From Elstera litoralis (GTDB lineage Bacteria; Pseudomonadota; Alphaproteobacteria; Elsterales; Elsteraceae), in contig NZ_LAJY01000027.1 in NCBI RefSeq assembly GCF_000963705.1, positions 1 through 16,774 on the forward strand: a stretch of 16,774 bases of DNA. The letters are read 5' to 3'. Shown here piece after piece: positions 1 through 7,364 of the stretch. The position numbers were made by a program, and so were the translations under genes. Position 1 is the stretch's first letter. Each line of letters begins with the position of its first letter. The notes under the pieces are model-generated. The model did not search any database. It saw only the letters and a list, made by a program, of their open reading frames with translations, and had not been told where the DNA came from.

Positions 1-719
1 GCCGTCGCCGCCGGGTCGCGGATTGGCGTCAGCCGCGTCGCGCGCGCAGCAACCCGGCAATCGCGGCGGCCTCATAGAGCGTTAGCTGGGTTGCGGGCTT
101 GCCGAAATATCGTTGCGATGCCGCATCGACCCCCCAAGCGCCGCCGCCGAGGTAGACGCGGTTAAGGTAGATGCCGAGAATCTGCTCTTTGCTATAGCGC
201 CGCTCCAGCCAAAGGGCGAGCAAGGCTTCCTGCACTTTGCGCTTCAGCGACTTCTCATTGGTCAGAAAGACGTTTTTTCGCCACCTGCTGCGTTAGGCTA
301 CTGCCGCCCTGGGCCGTGCGGCCTTCGGTGAGATTGACCACAACCGCCCGCGCCAAACCGATAATATCGATACCAAAATGATTAAAGAAACGCCGATCTT
401 CAATCGCAACCACCGCCTGCCAAACGTGCGGCGGCAACTCGCGCACCGCCCTCGGCGTGGCATAGAACTCGCCGCCCGTCGCCAGCAGGCTGCCGTCGCG
501 CGCGAGCAGCGTAATGCCGGGGCGGCGGGTTTCATCCATCAGCGCGCCAATGGACGGCAGTTGCAGGGCGTAGAAAGCGATCAAAGCCCCCACGGCAACG
601 AGGCCCCACACGCCCGCCGCCGCCAGCCAGATCAGCACCCGTCGGCCCCAGGATCGACGGTGCAGCATCGGCGGGCGCGATGTTTTTTTGGGCGGAGTTT
701 GTTGGGGCGAACGGGTCAT
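1..719 (-). CDS. Class A penicillin-binding protein (GT51 transglycosylase), N-terminal part, frame broken twice
   Basis: This is the N-terminal part of a bifunctional class A PBP, which polymerises lipid II into glycan strands at the outer face of the inner membrane. The C-terminal half, expected to carry the transpeptidase, lies beyond the left edge. From the ATG at 719, a basic cytoplasmic tail is followed by one membrane segment (about residues 28-52). The GT51 domain then shows AIEDRRFFNHFGID with the catalytic Glu at about 107 and GGSSLTQQVAK at about 138-148. After repair it continues NVFLTNEKSLKRK, QEALLALWLERRYSKEQIL and YLNRVYLG. Two indels break the frame as written: one base too many in the A-run (T-run 273-278 on the plus strand) and one base missing near 38-41. 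With both repaired it reads through to position 1. An ATG at 758 is in frame but adds a tail that is not family-like. The gene is divergent from the aldolase. The family call is firm; which PBP1 paralogue it is remains open. Confidence 0.85.
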
Positions 720-938
720 GGTCGGCGGGATGCAATCACGGGCCGGGCGGCAGAACAAGCCTCTCGTGCGGCAACCCTGTACTCAATCCATAGCCGCTAC
801 ACGGCGATTGCGGCTTTTTGCTGCATGACTGGTATTTTCAGCAGGATAACGCCGTTCAGTTTATTGCCTTTAGCCCCTATCTTCGTTACACAGCCGCGCC
901 AGAGACAGATGCGGTTTTCGTAAAAACCGAGCCAAGGG

Positions 939-1880
939 ATGAATCGAACCATGCGGGTTACTCAGCGCGTCAAGAAAATCCTCAGCTATTATGAATCGGA
1001 CAATCCGGGCACGAAAACCAATCTCGCCCGTATTCTGATGCAGGGCCGCCTGGGTGGCACCGGCAAGCTGGTGATCCTGCCGGTCGATCAGGGCTTCGAG
1101 CACGGCCCGGCGCGCAGCTTCGCCCCAAACCCCGCCGCCTACGACCCCCATTACCATTTCGAACTCGCCATCGAAGCCGGGCTGTCGGCCTATGCCGCGC
1201 CGCTCGGCATGATCGAAGCCGGGGCCGATAGTTTCGCGGGCGCTATCCCGACGATCCTGAAGGTCAATAGCTCCAATAGCCTGTCGCGCCTGAAGGAAGA
1301 CGCCGACCAAGCCGTGACCGGCACGGTGCAAGACGCGCTGCGCCTCGGCTGCGCGGCCATCGGCTTCACCATCTATCCGGGCTCGGACAATGCTTTCGGC
1401 ATGATCGAAGAGCTGCGCGAGCTGGCGGAAGAAGCGAAATCGGTCGGCCTTGCCGTGGTGGTTTGGTCCTACCCACGCGGCGGCAATCTTTCGAAGAGCG
1501 GCGAAACCGCCTTCGACATTTGCGCCTATGCCGCCCATATGGCCGCCCTCCTCGGCGCGCATATCATTAAGGTGAAGCCGCCTGCCGCCCCCTTCGAACT
1601 CGATGCCGCCAAGAAGGTCTACGAGAAAGAACAGATCCCCGGCGCAACGATGGCCGAGCGCGTGCGCCATGTGGTGCAAAGCTGCTTCAACGGTCGCCGC
1701 ATTGTCGTTTTCTCCGGTGGGGAAGCGAAGGATCTGGACGGTCTCTACACCGAAATTCGCGCGATCCGCGACGGCGGGGCCAACGGCTCGATCATCGGGC
1801 GCAATACTTTCCAGCGTCCCAAAGCAGAAGCCTTGGCGATGCTCGATCAGATTGTTAAGATCTATCAGGGCAAAGCATAA
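939..1880 (+). CDS. fbaB: Class I (DhnA-type) fructose-bisphosphate aldolase
   Basis: Cytosolic glycolytic and gluconeogenic enzyme that reversibly splits fructose 1,6-bisphosphate into dihydroxyacetone phosphate and glyceraldehyde 3-phosphate through a Schiff base. The 313-residue protein is of the archaeal-type (DhnA/FbaB) TIM-barrel class, distinct from the metal-dependent class II enzymes. Visible family blocks are LVILPVDQGFEHGP (about 44-57), IPTILKVNSSNSL (about 103-115), VVWSYPRGG (174-182), HIIKVKPP (208-215) and the phosphate-binding stretches FSGGEAKD and SIIGRNTFQR near the C-terminus. The lysine in IIK (K211) is the likely Schiff-base residue, by alignment from memory. Two starts are possible. 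AAGGG at 934-938 abuts the ATG at 939 and lies 12 bases before the ATG at 951, which gives MRVTQRVKKIL, the usual N-terminus as I recall it. I think 951 is at least as likely as 939. The gene ends at a strong terminator and is probably monocistronic. Confidence 0.92.
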   Translation: MNRTMRVTQRVKKILSYYESDNPGTKTNLARILMQGRLGGTGKLVILPVDQGFEHGPARSFAPNPAAYDPHYHFELAIEAGLSAYAAPLGMIEAGADSFAGAIPTILKVNSSNSLSRLKEDADQAVTGTVQDALRLGCAAIGFTIYPGSDNAFGMIEELRELAEEAKSVGLAVVVWSYPRGGNLSKSGETAFDICAYAAHMAALLGAHIIKVKPPAAPFELDAAKKVYEKEQIPGATMAERVRHVVQSCFNGRRIVVFSGGEAKDLDGLYTEIRAIRDGGANGSIIGRNTFQRPKAEALAMLDQIVKIYQGKA

Positions 1881-1903
1881 GCCAGCCCAAGTTTAGGGAG
1901 GGG

Positions 1904-1958
1904 AAACCCCGCTGCCGCCGAAGACCGCTCTACGCGGTTCGGTCGCTGCGGGGTTTTT
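1904..1958 (+). terminator. Rho-independent terminator after the aldolase gene
   Basis: CCCCGC at 1907-1912 pairs with GCGGGG at 1948-1953, flanked by AAA on one side and a run of five T (1954-1958) on the other. Between the arms is a further internal hairpin, ACCGC-TCTAC-GCGGT. It starts 24 bases after the aldolase stop and should separate the aldolase from the ThiE-like gene. Confidence 0.8.
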
Positions 1959-2023
1959 CATTTTGGGGGCACAAGCACGTCGCCCGCTTGCCTTCCGCCC
2001 GCACCTATGGCTGGATGCGCGCT

Positions 2024-2563
2024 ATGAGCACGAATACCGTTGCCGAGCTTCCGGCCCGCCATTATCTAATCCTTCCCGCCAGCCTCACTGCCGAGGCCTT
2101 TGCGCAGGCCCTTGCCGCGCGCGAGATCGCCTGCGTGGCGCTCGATACCAGCGGCCTCAGCCCCGCCGGTTTAACGGAGGCGGTCCAACGGCTGCTGCCC
2201 ATCGCCCGCGCCCAGGAGATCGCCTTTCTGCTCACCGACACCGCCGGGCGCGGCCCGGTGCTAGAGGCCATCCTCGCGCTGGATGCCGACGGCGTGCATC
2301 TCGCCTCCCAAGATGCCTATGCCGAGGCGCGCAAGAAACTGGGACCGGACCGAATTTGCGGCGTCTTCTGCGGCGATAGCCGTCACGAAGCAATGGAAGC
2401 CTCCGAAGGCGGGGCCGATTACGTCGCCTTCACGCCGGATGCCGAGTTGATCCACCTCTGGGCGGAAGCGATGGTCGTGCCCTGCGTCGCCTGGGACCTG
2501 CCCGACGATCAAAAAGCCCCGATGGAAGCCGCCGGGGCCGAGTTTATCGCCTACCGGCTTTAA
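2024..2563 (+). CDS. ThiE-like protein (thiamine phosphate synthase family, divergent)
   Basis: A 179-residue protein from the ATG at 2024; in-frame ATGs at 1988 and 2015 would add a tail that is not family-like. It resembles the ThiE TIM barrel, whose true members join HMP-pyrophosphate to thiazole phosphate. The similar blocks are LLTDTAGRG (about 69-77), DADGVHLASQD (87-97), LGPDRICGVFCGDSRHEAMEA (106-126) and GADYVAFTP (130-138). Two hallmarks are missing. The early strand that normally carries QLR-x-K reads VALDTSG, and the C-terminal phosphate-binding AxGGI stretch is replaced by VAWDLPDDQK. It is also shorter than the usual 200-220 residues. The Shine-Dalgarno sequence is not obvious. 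It lies downstream of the aldolase but behind a terminator. Database annotation would probably be thiamine phosphate synthase; I doubt that it performs the full reaction. It may be a non-catalytic paralogue or bind another phosphorylated ligand. Confidence 0.7.
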   Translation: MSTNTVAELPARHYLILPASLTAEAFAQALAAREIACVALDTSGLSPAGLTEAVQRLLPIARAQEIAFLLTDTAGRGPVLEAILALDADGVHLASQDAYAEARKKLGPDRICGVFCGDSRHEAMEASEGGADYVAFTPDAELIHLWAEAMVVPCVAWDLPDDQKAPMEAAGAEFIAYRL

Positions 2564-2588
2564 AAGCCGCTTTTTCTGTCCGCACAGC

Positions 2589-2623
2589 AAAAACCCGGCA
2601 AGTCAGTGACTTGCCGGGTTTTT
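2589..2623. terminator. Bidirectional terminator between the ThiE-like gene and tRNA-Lys
   Basis: A near-perfect inverted repeat has CCCGGCAAGT (2594-2603) pairing with ACTTGCCGGG (2609-2618) around a CAGTG loop. Five A precede it and five T follow it, so each strand ends in a T-run. It lies 26 bases past the ThiE-like stop on the plus strand and 5 bases past the tRNA 3' end on the minus strand, and fits termination of both. Confidence 0.88.
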
Positions 2624-2628
2624 GGGGA

Positions 2629-2704
<76 letters not shown>

Positions 2705-2717
2705 ATCCGAGGTGGCT

Positions 2718-2746
2718 TGTATACCCAGCGAATGCAGGCACGGCAA
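2718..2746 (-). promoter_or_regulatory. Sigma-70-type promoter of tRNA-Lys
   Basis: On the minus strand, TTGCCG (2746-2741) is followed by a 17-base spacer and TATACA (2723-2718), matching the -35 and -10 consensus at 4 of 6 and 5 of 6 positions. The -10 ends 13 bases before the tRNA 5' end, leaving room for a leader of about 6 bases. It sits between the mre operon terminator and the tRNA. Confidence 0.72.
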
Positions 2747-2750
2747 GCGG

Positions 2751-2774
2751 AAAAAAGCCGGGATTCCCCCGCGC
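2751..2774 (-). terminator. Probable terminator of the mre-rod operon
   Basis: On the minus strand, GCGCGGG (one bulged G) pairs with CCCGGC around the loop GGAAT, followed by six T (2756-2751). It lies 9 bases past the rodA stop. The stem is short but GC-rich, and it immediately precedes the tRNA promoter. Confidence 0.55.
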
Positions 2775-2782
2775 TCCCAAAG

Positions 2783-3928
2783 CTATTCGAAGTCTTGGCC
2801 GCCGCTGCGGCTAAACTGCGTGTCGCGGTGAACCCAAACCATCATCAGCAACCCTAAGCCGAGCATCGTCACCAGCATCGAGGAGCCGCCGTAGGAGATC
2901 ATCGGCAGCGGCACACCCTTGGCGGGGATCAAGCCCATCACCATCGCGCAATTGATGAAGACCGATAGAAACAGATGCGTGACGATCCCCACCGCCACCA
3001 GCCGCCCAAACTGCGTGGAGGAGCGGAAGGCAATCGCAAACCCATAGAGAATCAGCAGCGCATACAGGCCGAGCAAGGTGATGGCCCCGACCATGCCGAA
3101 TTCCTCGGCCAACATCGTGTAGATAAAATCGGTCTGTTTTTCGGGCAGAAAGTTCAAATGGCTTTGCGTGCCGAGCAAAAAGCCCTTGCCCATAATGCCG
3201 CCGGAGCCGAGGGCGATTTTCGACTGGGTAATGTGGTAGCCCGCCCCCAGCGGGTCGCGGCTCGGATCGAGGAAGGTCAGAATGCGCTCCTTCTGATAGT
3301 CGCGCAGAAAATTCCAGGCCACGGGGGCCGCCGCCGCCGCGCCCGCAATGGCGAGGGCGAATTTCCACCAGCGCATTCCAGCAACGAAGGCCACCGCTGC
3401 CGAGCCCATGATGAGCATCAGCGAAGTGCCAAGGTCGGGCTGTTTCACCACCAGCGCCACTGGTAACGCCAGCAAAATCCCCGCCGGTCCCCAGGCGGCA
3501 ATCCGGCCCATGCGCTCCAACGGTATCCCGTGGAAATGTTTGGCCAGCGCAAGCACCAGCATGATTTTCATCAACTCGGACGGCTGAAGCTGCACAAACC
3601 CGAAATCGAGCCAGCGCTGTGCGCCCATCCCCACGCGCCCTTGTAGTTCCACCGCCACCAGCATCACCAAGGTTCCGGCATAGAGCACATAGGCCCAGCG
3701 CATCCAGAAGCGGATATCGATCACCGCGACAACGATCATGATGATGAACCCCAGGCCGAAACGCATCATCTGGCGCTGCGCCCACGGCTCCAGCGCCCCG
3801 CCCGCCGCCGAATAAAGCATGGCAAAGCCGATGCAGGCGAGGATCGTGAGCAGCAGCACGATTCCCCAGTTCACCTGCCAGAGCTTCTGCCCCAGTGAGA
3901 GTTCGTGACGGTTGAGGCTGAAGCTCAT
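2783..3928 (-). CDS. rodA: RodA, SEDS-family peptidoglycan glycosyltransferase
   Basis: Polytopic inner-membrane enzyme that polymerises glycan strands from lipid II in the elongasome, paired with PBP2. It has 381 residues, typical of the family, with about ten hydrophobic segments from residue 21 on. Signature stretches are AQRWLDFG (103-110), LQPSELMK (114-121), KQPDLGTS (162-169), LDPSRDPLGAGYHITQS (220-236), the large-loop FLPEKQTDFIYTMLAEEFG (260-278) and the late PLPMISYGGSS. D267 in QTDF corresponds to the essential aspartate of SEDS enzymes (D262 in E. coli RodA, from memory). Its ATG overlaps the mrdA stop as ATGA, with GGGGAG about 10 bases upstream, so translation is probably coupled to PBP2 and should give matched amounts. 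It is the last protein gene of the operon. Confidence 0.97.
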   Translation of the reverse strand: MSFSLNRHELSLGQKLWQVNWGIVLLLTILACIGFAMLYSAAGGALEPWAQRQMMRFGLGFIIMIVVAVIDIRFWMRWAYVLYAGTLVMLVAVELQGRVGMGAQRWLDFGFVQLQPSELMKIMLVLALAKHFHGIPLERMGRIAAWGPAGILLALPVALVVKQPDLGTSLMLIMGSAAVAFVAGMRWWKFALAIAGAAAAAPVAWNFLRDYQKERILTFLDPSRDPLGAGYHITQSKIALGSGGIMGKGFLLGTQSHLNFLPEKQTDFIYTMLAEEFGMVGAITLLGLYALLILYGFAIAFRSSTQFGRLVAVGIVTHLFLSVFINCAMVMGLIPAKGVPLPMISYGGSSMLVTMLGLGLLMMVWVHRDTQFSRSGGQDFE

Positions 3929-5814
3929 CCCCGATGCTCCCCGCCGCAGGTGGGGCAGCCCGCCAGACGCTTCAGCACGTCGCGCTTCTGGGTTTCCAGC
4001 AGAATATCCCGCACCAGCGGCCCTGCGACAGAACTGCCGCCGCCGCCGTGCTCCACCACCACGGCGCAGGCGAAACGCGGATTAACCAGCGGCGCAAAGC
4101 CAACGAACAGCGCGTGGTCGCGGAAGCGCCAGGGCAGGTCTTCGTTCTTTTTAACGCCGGTATCGCGCTCGGCCTTGCTGATGATGCGCACTTGGGCCGT
4201 GCCGCTCTTGCCCGCCATTTCCATACCGGGCTCAGTGATGCGCGCCTTATAGCCGGTGCCGCGCTGCTCGTTCGTTACCATCGCCATGCCCCGTTGAACT
4301 AGGGCGAGATGCTGCGGGTTGAGCCCTAAGGACGCGGGGGCCACGTGCGCGCGGTCAATAGGGGCACGCCCGCCAACGGTCTTGGTCAGATGCGGCACGA
4401 TTGCAAGGCCCGAGGCGAGGCGCGCGGTCATCGTCGCCAGTTGCAGGGGCGTGGTGAGAATCATCCCCTGACCGATGGAAGCATTAATGGTTTCGCCCTG
4501 CGGCCAACTGGTGCCCCGGCGGCGCTGATACCAGGCGCGCGTTGGAATGAGCCCTGCCCGCTCGCCGGGCAGTTCGATCCCCGAGGCTGCGCCCAGACCG
4601 AGGCGCAGGGCCATATCGGCAATCTTATCAATCCCAATGCGCCGCGCAATTTCGTAGAAAAACACATCGCAGGAATGCATCAGCGCTTCGGTGAGGTTCA
4701 ACGACCCATGCCCGCCCTTATATTTCCAGCAATGAAAGCGCCGCTCGCCCAACTCGAAATGACCGGGACAATTGATAGTTTGGGTCGCGGTAATCACCCC
4801 GGCGTCGAGGGCTGCCAGCGCGGTCACCATCTTGAAGGTCGAGCCCGGCGAATATTGCCCGGAGACCGCCTTATTGGTCAGTGGTGTTTTGGGATGGGCC
4901 TGCAACTCTTCCCAATCATTCGCTTTCAACCCGGCCGAAAACATATTCGGATCGAACGCCGGTGCCGAGATGAGCGAGAGAAGTTCACCATTGCGGCAGT
5001 CGATCACAGCGGCGGCGGTGCTCTCCTCCCCCACGCGCTCGCGGACATATTCTTGCAGGGCAATATCGATGGTCAGTTCGATATCGCGGCCTGGGCGACC
5101 ATCGTCGCGATTAACCTCGCGGATGACGCGCCCGACCGAATTTACTTCGATCTGGCTGGCCCCGGCGACCCCGCGCAGGGCTTGATCGTGGATTTTCTCA
5201 ACACCATTCTTGCCGATGCGGAAATCGGGCAGTTCCAGCAGCGGATCGCCATTGCTCCCTTTGAGGTCCACCTCCGATACGGCCCCGACATAGCCTAAGA
5301 TATGGCCGACGGCTTCGGTATGGGGGTAGAGGCGACTTTGCCCCACGTCGATGGACACCCCCGGCAGATCGGGGGCGTTTACTTCCATCCGCGCGACCTC
5401 TTCCCAGCTTAAATCCTCGCGGACCATGACGGGAACGAAGGCGCGCTTGCGGCGCACGTCGCGCAGCACCCGGCGGCGGTCGGACTCGCCGACCGTAATC
5501 AACCGCCCGATGGCGTCCAGCGTCGCTTCGACATTCGGGGCCTGCTCGCGGACCAGGACGACGCGGTAATTCAGGCGGCTGGTGGCGAGAACCTCGCCGA
5601 ACCGATCGAGAATGCGCCCGCGCGGCGGCACCAACAGGCGCATATTAATGCGGTTATCTTCGGCCAGCGTCGCGTATTTATCCGCCTCGATGACCTGAAG
5701 ATAATAAAGCCGTGCCCCCAAAGCCCCGAACAAACCCGCCTGCCCAACGCCGAGCAGCAGCGACCGGCGGGTGAAAAGACGTTCGCGCTCCTGATCTCTT
5801 TGCCGCCGTCCCAT
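3925..5814 (-). CDS. mrdA: Penicillin-binding protein 2, elongasome transpeptidase
   Basis: Monofunctional class B PBP that cross-links peptidoglycan during cell elongation with RodA, anchored in the inner membrane with its catalytic domain in the periplasm. The 629-residue protein has an arginine-rich cytoplasmic start and one membrane segment at about 18-40. The dimerisation or pedestal domain follows, with PPRGRILDRFGEVLA (63-77). The transpeptidase domain carries the nucleophile in SPGSTFK (S325, K328), SCD (381-383, the SxD form usual in PBP2) and KSGT (536-539). All catalytic motifs are present. A Cys-containing tail, CPTCGGEH, ends the protein. It begins 3 bases after the mreD stop without a clear Shine-Dalgarno sequence and overlaps rodA by 4 bases, which implies coupled translation. 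Also called pbp2 or pbpA. Confidence 0.97.
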   Translation of the reverse strand: MGRRQRDQERERLFTRRSLLLGVGQAGLFGALGARLYYLQVIEADKYATLAEDNRINMRLLVPPRGRILDRFGEVLATSRLNYRVVLVREQAPNVEATLDAIGRLITVGESDRRRVLRDVRRKRAFVPVMVREDLSWEEVARMEVNAPDLPGVSIDVGQSRLYPHTEAVGHILGYVGAVSEVDLKGSNGDPLLELPDFRIGKNGVEKIHDQALRGVAGASQIEVNSVGRVIREVNRDDGRPGRDIELTIDIALQEYVRERVGEESTAAAVIDCRNGELLSLISAPAFDPNMFSAGLKANDWEELQAHPKTPLTNKAVSGQYSPGSTFKMVTALAALDAGVITATQTINCPGHFELGERRFHCWKYKGGHGSLNLTEALMHSCDVFFYEIARRIGIDKIADMALRLGLGAASGIELPGERAGLIPTRAWYQRRRGTSWPQGETINASIGQGMILTTPLQLATMTARLASGLAIVPHLTKTVGGRAPIDRAHVAPASLGLNPQHLALVQRGMAMVTNEQRGTGYKARITEPGMEMAGKSGTAQVRIISKAERDTGVKKNEDLPWRFRDHALFVGFAPLVNPRFACAVVVEHGGGGSSVAGPLVRDILLETQKRDVLKRLAGCPTCGGEHRG

Positions 5815-5817
5815 CGT

Positions 5818-6333
5818 CTATTGCCCCGGTAACAAGCGCCGGTGCGTGCGCACGAACAGCCACACCACCAACGGAAATAGCAGCAGCGTCGAGACAAACT
5901 GCAAGGCCGGTTGCAGCAGCGGCACCGGCGTGCGGACGATCAGCGACACGATGATCCAGGTAAAGCTTGTTGTTGCCAGCAGGACCAAGCCGAAGCCCCC
6001 CCACGCAAGCGCAAAGGGCTTTCCCAGAAACACCCGTCGCTGGGAGAGCGCAAACGCGTAGGTGCCGAGCAGCAGCAGCGGCGTTAAGCCCAAAAAGGCC
6101 CCGCTCACCACGTCTTGAACGATCCCGATGAGAAAAATCAGCGCAGGCGGCATCAGATCCGGTCGATAGAGGGTCCAGTAATACACGGCCATCAAGGACA
6201 AAGACGGCGTTACCGTCAAGCCGTCCGGCATGCGCAGCGGCGTGACGGACAGGAGCGCGAATACGAACGTCATCGCGGCTGGCGTCACCTTGCCCAAGGT
6301 GCTCCAGACGCGGAGAAGGCCGGGTAAAATCAT
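5818..6333 (-). CDS. mreD: Rod shape-determining protein MreD
   Basis: Small polytopic inner-membrane component of the elongasome, thought to connect MreC to the membrane complex. The 171-residue protein starts MILPGLLRVW. It is almost wholly hydrophobic, with about five to six membrane segments, and contains the family-like stretch RPDLMPPALIFLIGIVQDVVSGAFLG (about 56-81), in which the conserved xGxxxDxxxG pattern can be read. I chose the ATG at 6331-6333 because it overlaps the mreC stop as ATGA; a longer reading back to 6435 would lie inside mreC and adds unrelated residues. MreD is poorly conserved in sequence, so the call rests on topology plus position between mreC and mrdA. Confidence 0.92.
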   Translation of the reverse strand: MILPGLLRVWSTLGKVTPAAMTFVFALLSVTPLRMPDGLTVTPSLSLMAVYYWTLYRPDLMPPALIFLIGIVQDVVSGAFLGLTPLLLLGTYAFALSQRRVFLGKPFALAWGGFGLVLLATTSFTWIIVSLIVRTPVPLLQPALQFVSTLLLFPLVVWLFVRTHRRLLPGQ

Positions 6334-7220
6334 CGCGGGGTCGTAACGGTCCGCGCTGCCGGGGCAGACGCCGGTAAATCCCCGGTTTGGGTCAGCCCAT
6401 AGTCCAGCAGACGCACGTGATCGATCCGCTGCCAATCGGCCAAGGGGCGCACCGTTACCGCCCGGTCCGAGACGGTTTCGACCGCGCCGATCGGCAGGCC
6501 CGGCGGAAGCAAACCGCCATGCCCCGACGTGACGACGATATCGCCGGGGGCCACATTGTTTTCCTGGGTGAGATACAGCAGCCGGGGCAAGGCGCTATTA
6601 TCGCCCGCCAGCACCGCCCGTTCGCCGCGTGTGCCGACCGAAACCGGGATTTTGCTGTTCAAATCGGTAATCAGCAGCACGCGCGTCGTGCGCTCCCCGA
6701 CATCGGTCACGCGGCCAATGAAGCCTTCACCGGAAACCGCCGCTAAACCGCGCATGACGCCCTGGTTGGAGCCGACCGCGATCAACAGATTGCGCACGTA
6801 AGCGCCGCCCGCATCGGCAATCACCCGCCCCGTGATCTGGCGTCCGCCGGGGGGCGGGGCGTAATTGGTGAGGGTGCGCAGGGATTGATTCTCGACATCC
6901 AGCCGCTGCGCCACGTCGCGCCACTGGCGCAGTCGCTCCACCTCGGCCTTCAGCAGCGCATTTTCGGCGCGCAGATTGAAAACCGAGCGCAAGTCTCCGG
7001 CCAGTTCCGAGGCGCTGGTGACGGGGCTGCTAATAATATCGACCGCCGGGGCAAAGAAATCGACCGCCATCACCCGCAACCGCTCCAGCACCGGCACTTC
7101 GGCCCGCTGGATAATCAGAATCAGGAACGAGGCCCCGATTAAGGATGCAAAGGCGAAACGATGCAGCGCTGCCCGAACCGGGGCCGCCAGGCGGGAGACG
7201 GAGCCGACGCGGGGCTTCAT
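6330..7220 (-). CDS. mreC: Rod shape-determining protein MreC
   Basis: Bitopic inner-membrane protein whose periplasmic part forms a scaffold that activates PBP2-RodA. The 296 residues show a basic N-terminus, a single membrane helix (about 20-38), a heptad-rich helix (about 75-118, AENALLKAEVERLRQW and beyond) expected to dimerise, and then the double beta-barrel domain (about 125-275). That domain has family stretches such as GRVIADAGGAYVRNLLIAVGSNQGV, GFIGRVTDVG, VLLITDLNSKIPV and GDIVVTSGHGGLLPPGLPIG. The C-terminal tail is Ala/Pro/Thr-rich. GGAG lies about 12 bases before the ATG. It is separated from mreB by 126 bases that hold a hairpin, and overlaps mreD by 4 bases. Confidence 0.96.
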   Translation of the reverse strand: MKPRVGSVSRLAAPVRAALHRFAFASLIGASFLILIIQRAEVPVLERLRVMAVDFFAPAVDIISSPVTSASELAGDLRSVFNLRAENALLKAEVERLRQWRDVAQRLDVENQSLRTLTNYAPPPGGRQITGRVIADAGGAYVRNLLIAVGSNQGVMRGLAAVSGEGFIGRVTDVGERTTRVLLITDLNSKIPVSVGTRGERAVLAGDNSALPRLLYLTQENNVAPGDIVVTSGHGGLLPPGLPIGAVETVSDRAVTVRPLADWQRIDHVRLLDYGLTQTGDLPASAPAARTVTTPR

Positions 7221-7243
7221 CGAGAGCGACTCCAGGGCTCACC

Positions 7244-7260
7244 GCTCCGCGCTTCGGAGC
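7244..7260. other. Hairpin between mreB and mreC
   Basis: GCTCCG (7244-7249) pairs with CGGAGC (7255-7260) around a 5-base loop. No T-run follows on the minus strand, so it is not a standard terminator. It lies about 85 bases past the mreB stop and 24 bases before mreC. It could slow or partially stop transcription, or protect the 3' end of mreB mRNA after processing, allowing more MreB than MreC. This role is inference. Confidence 0.4.
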
Positions 7261-7335
7261 AGTCAAACACTTCTCTCTCCCGAGGCCGAGCCGACATTCC
7301 GTCCCGATCCTTTTCCTAACGATGTCTTAAGAAAG

Positions 7336-7364
7336 ACTATACGCGATTAATAGGCGGTACTCAG
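7336..7364 (-). promoter_or_regulatory. Possible internal promoter ahead of mreC
   Basis: On the minus strand, CTGAGT (7364-7359) is followed by a 17-base spacer and TATAGT (7341-7336). The -10 matches the consensus at five of six positions; the -35 is poor (TGA only) and lies inside the end of mreB. It could give a separate mreCD-mrdA-rodA transcript. The support is weak. Confidence 0.25.

Noticed and set aside
273..278. Programmed ribosomal frameshift in the PBP gene
   Set aside because: The shift needed is +1 and the site does not fit an X XXY YYZ heptamer in the zero frame. A second indel downstream also needs repair, so an error or lesion is simpler.
381..383. PBP2 SCD in place of SxN (protein residues 381-383) as a missing catalytic residue
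   Set aside because: PBP2 proteins normally carry SxD here, so the site is intact.
855..890. TTCAGT-17-TATCTT as an aldolase promoter
   Set aside because: The -35 matches the consensus at only three of six positions and there is no other support, so it is not listed as a feature.
870..1679. 269-codon minus-strand frame opposite the aldolase
   Set aside because: It is a His/Gly/Arg-rich shadow; the aldolase motifs on the plus strand are unambiguous.
4345..5298. 317-codon plus-strand frame inside mrdA
   Set aside because: It is antisense to the PBP2 catalytic domain with all motifs intact; composition looks like a shadow.
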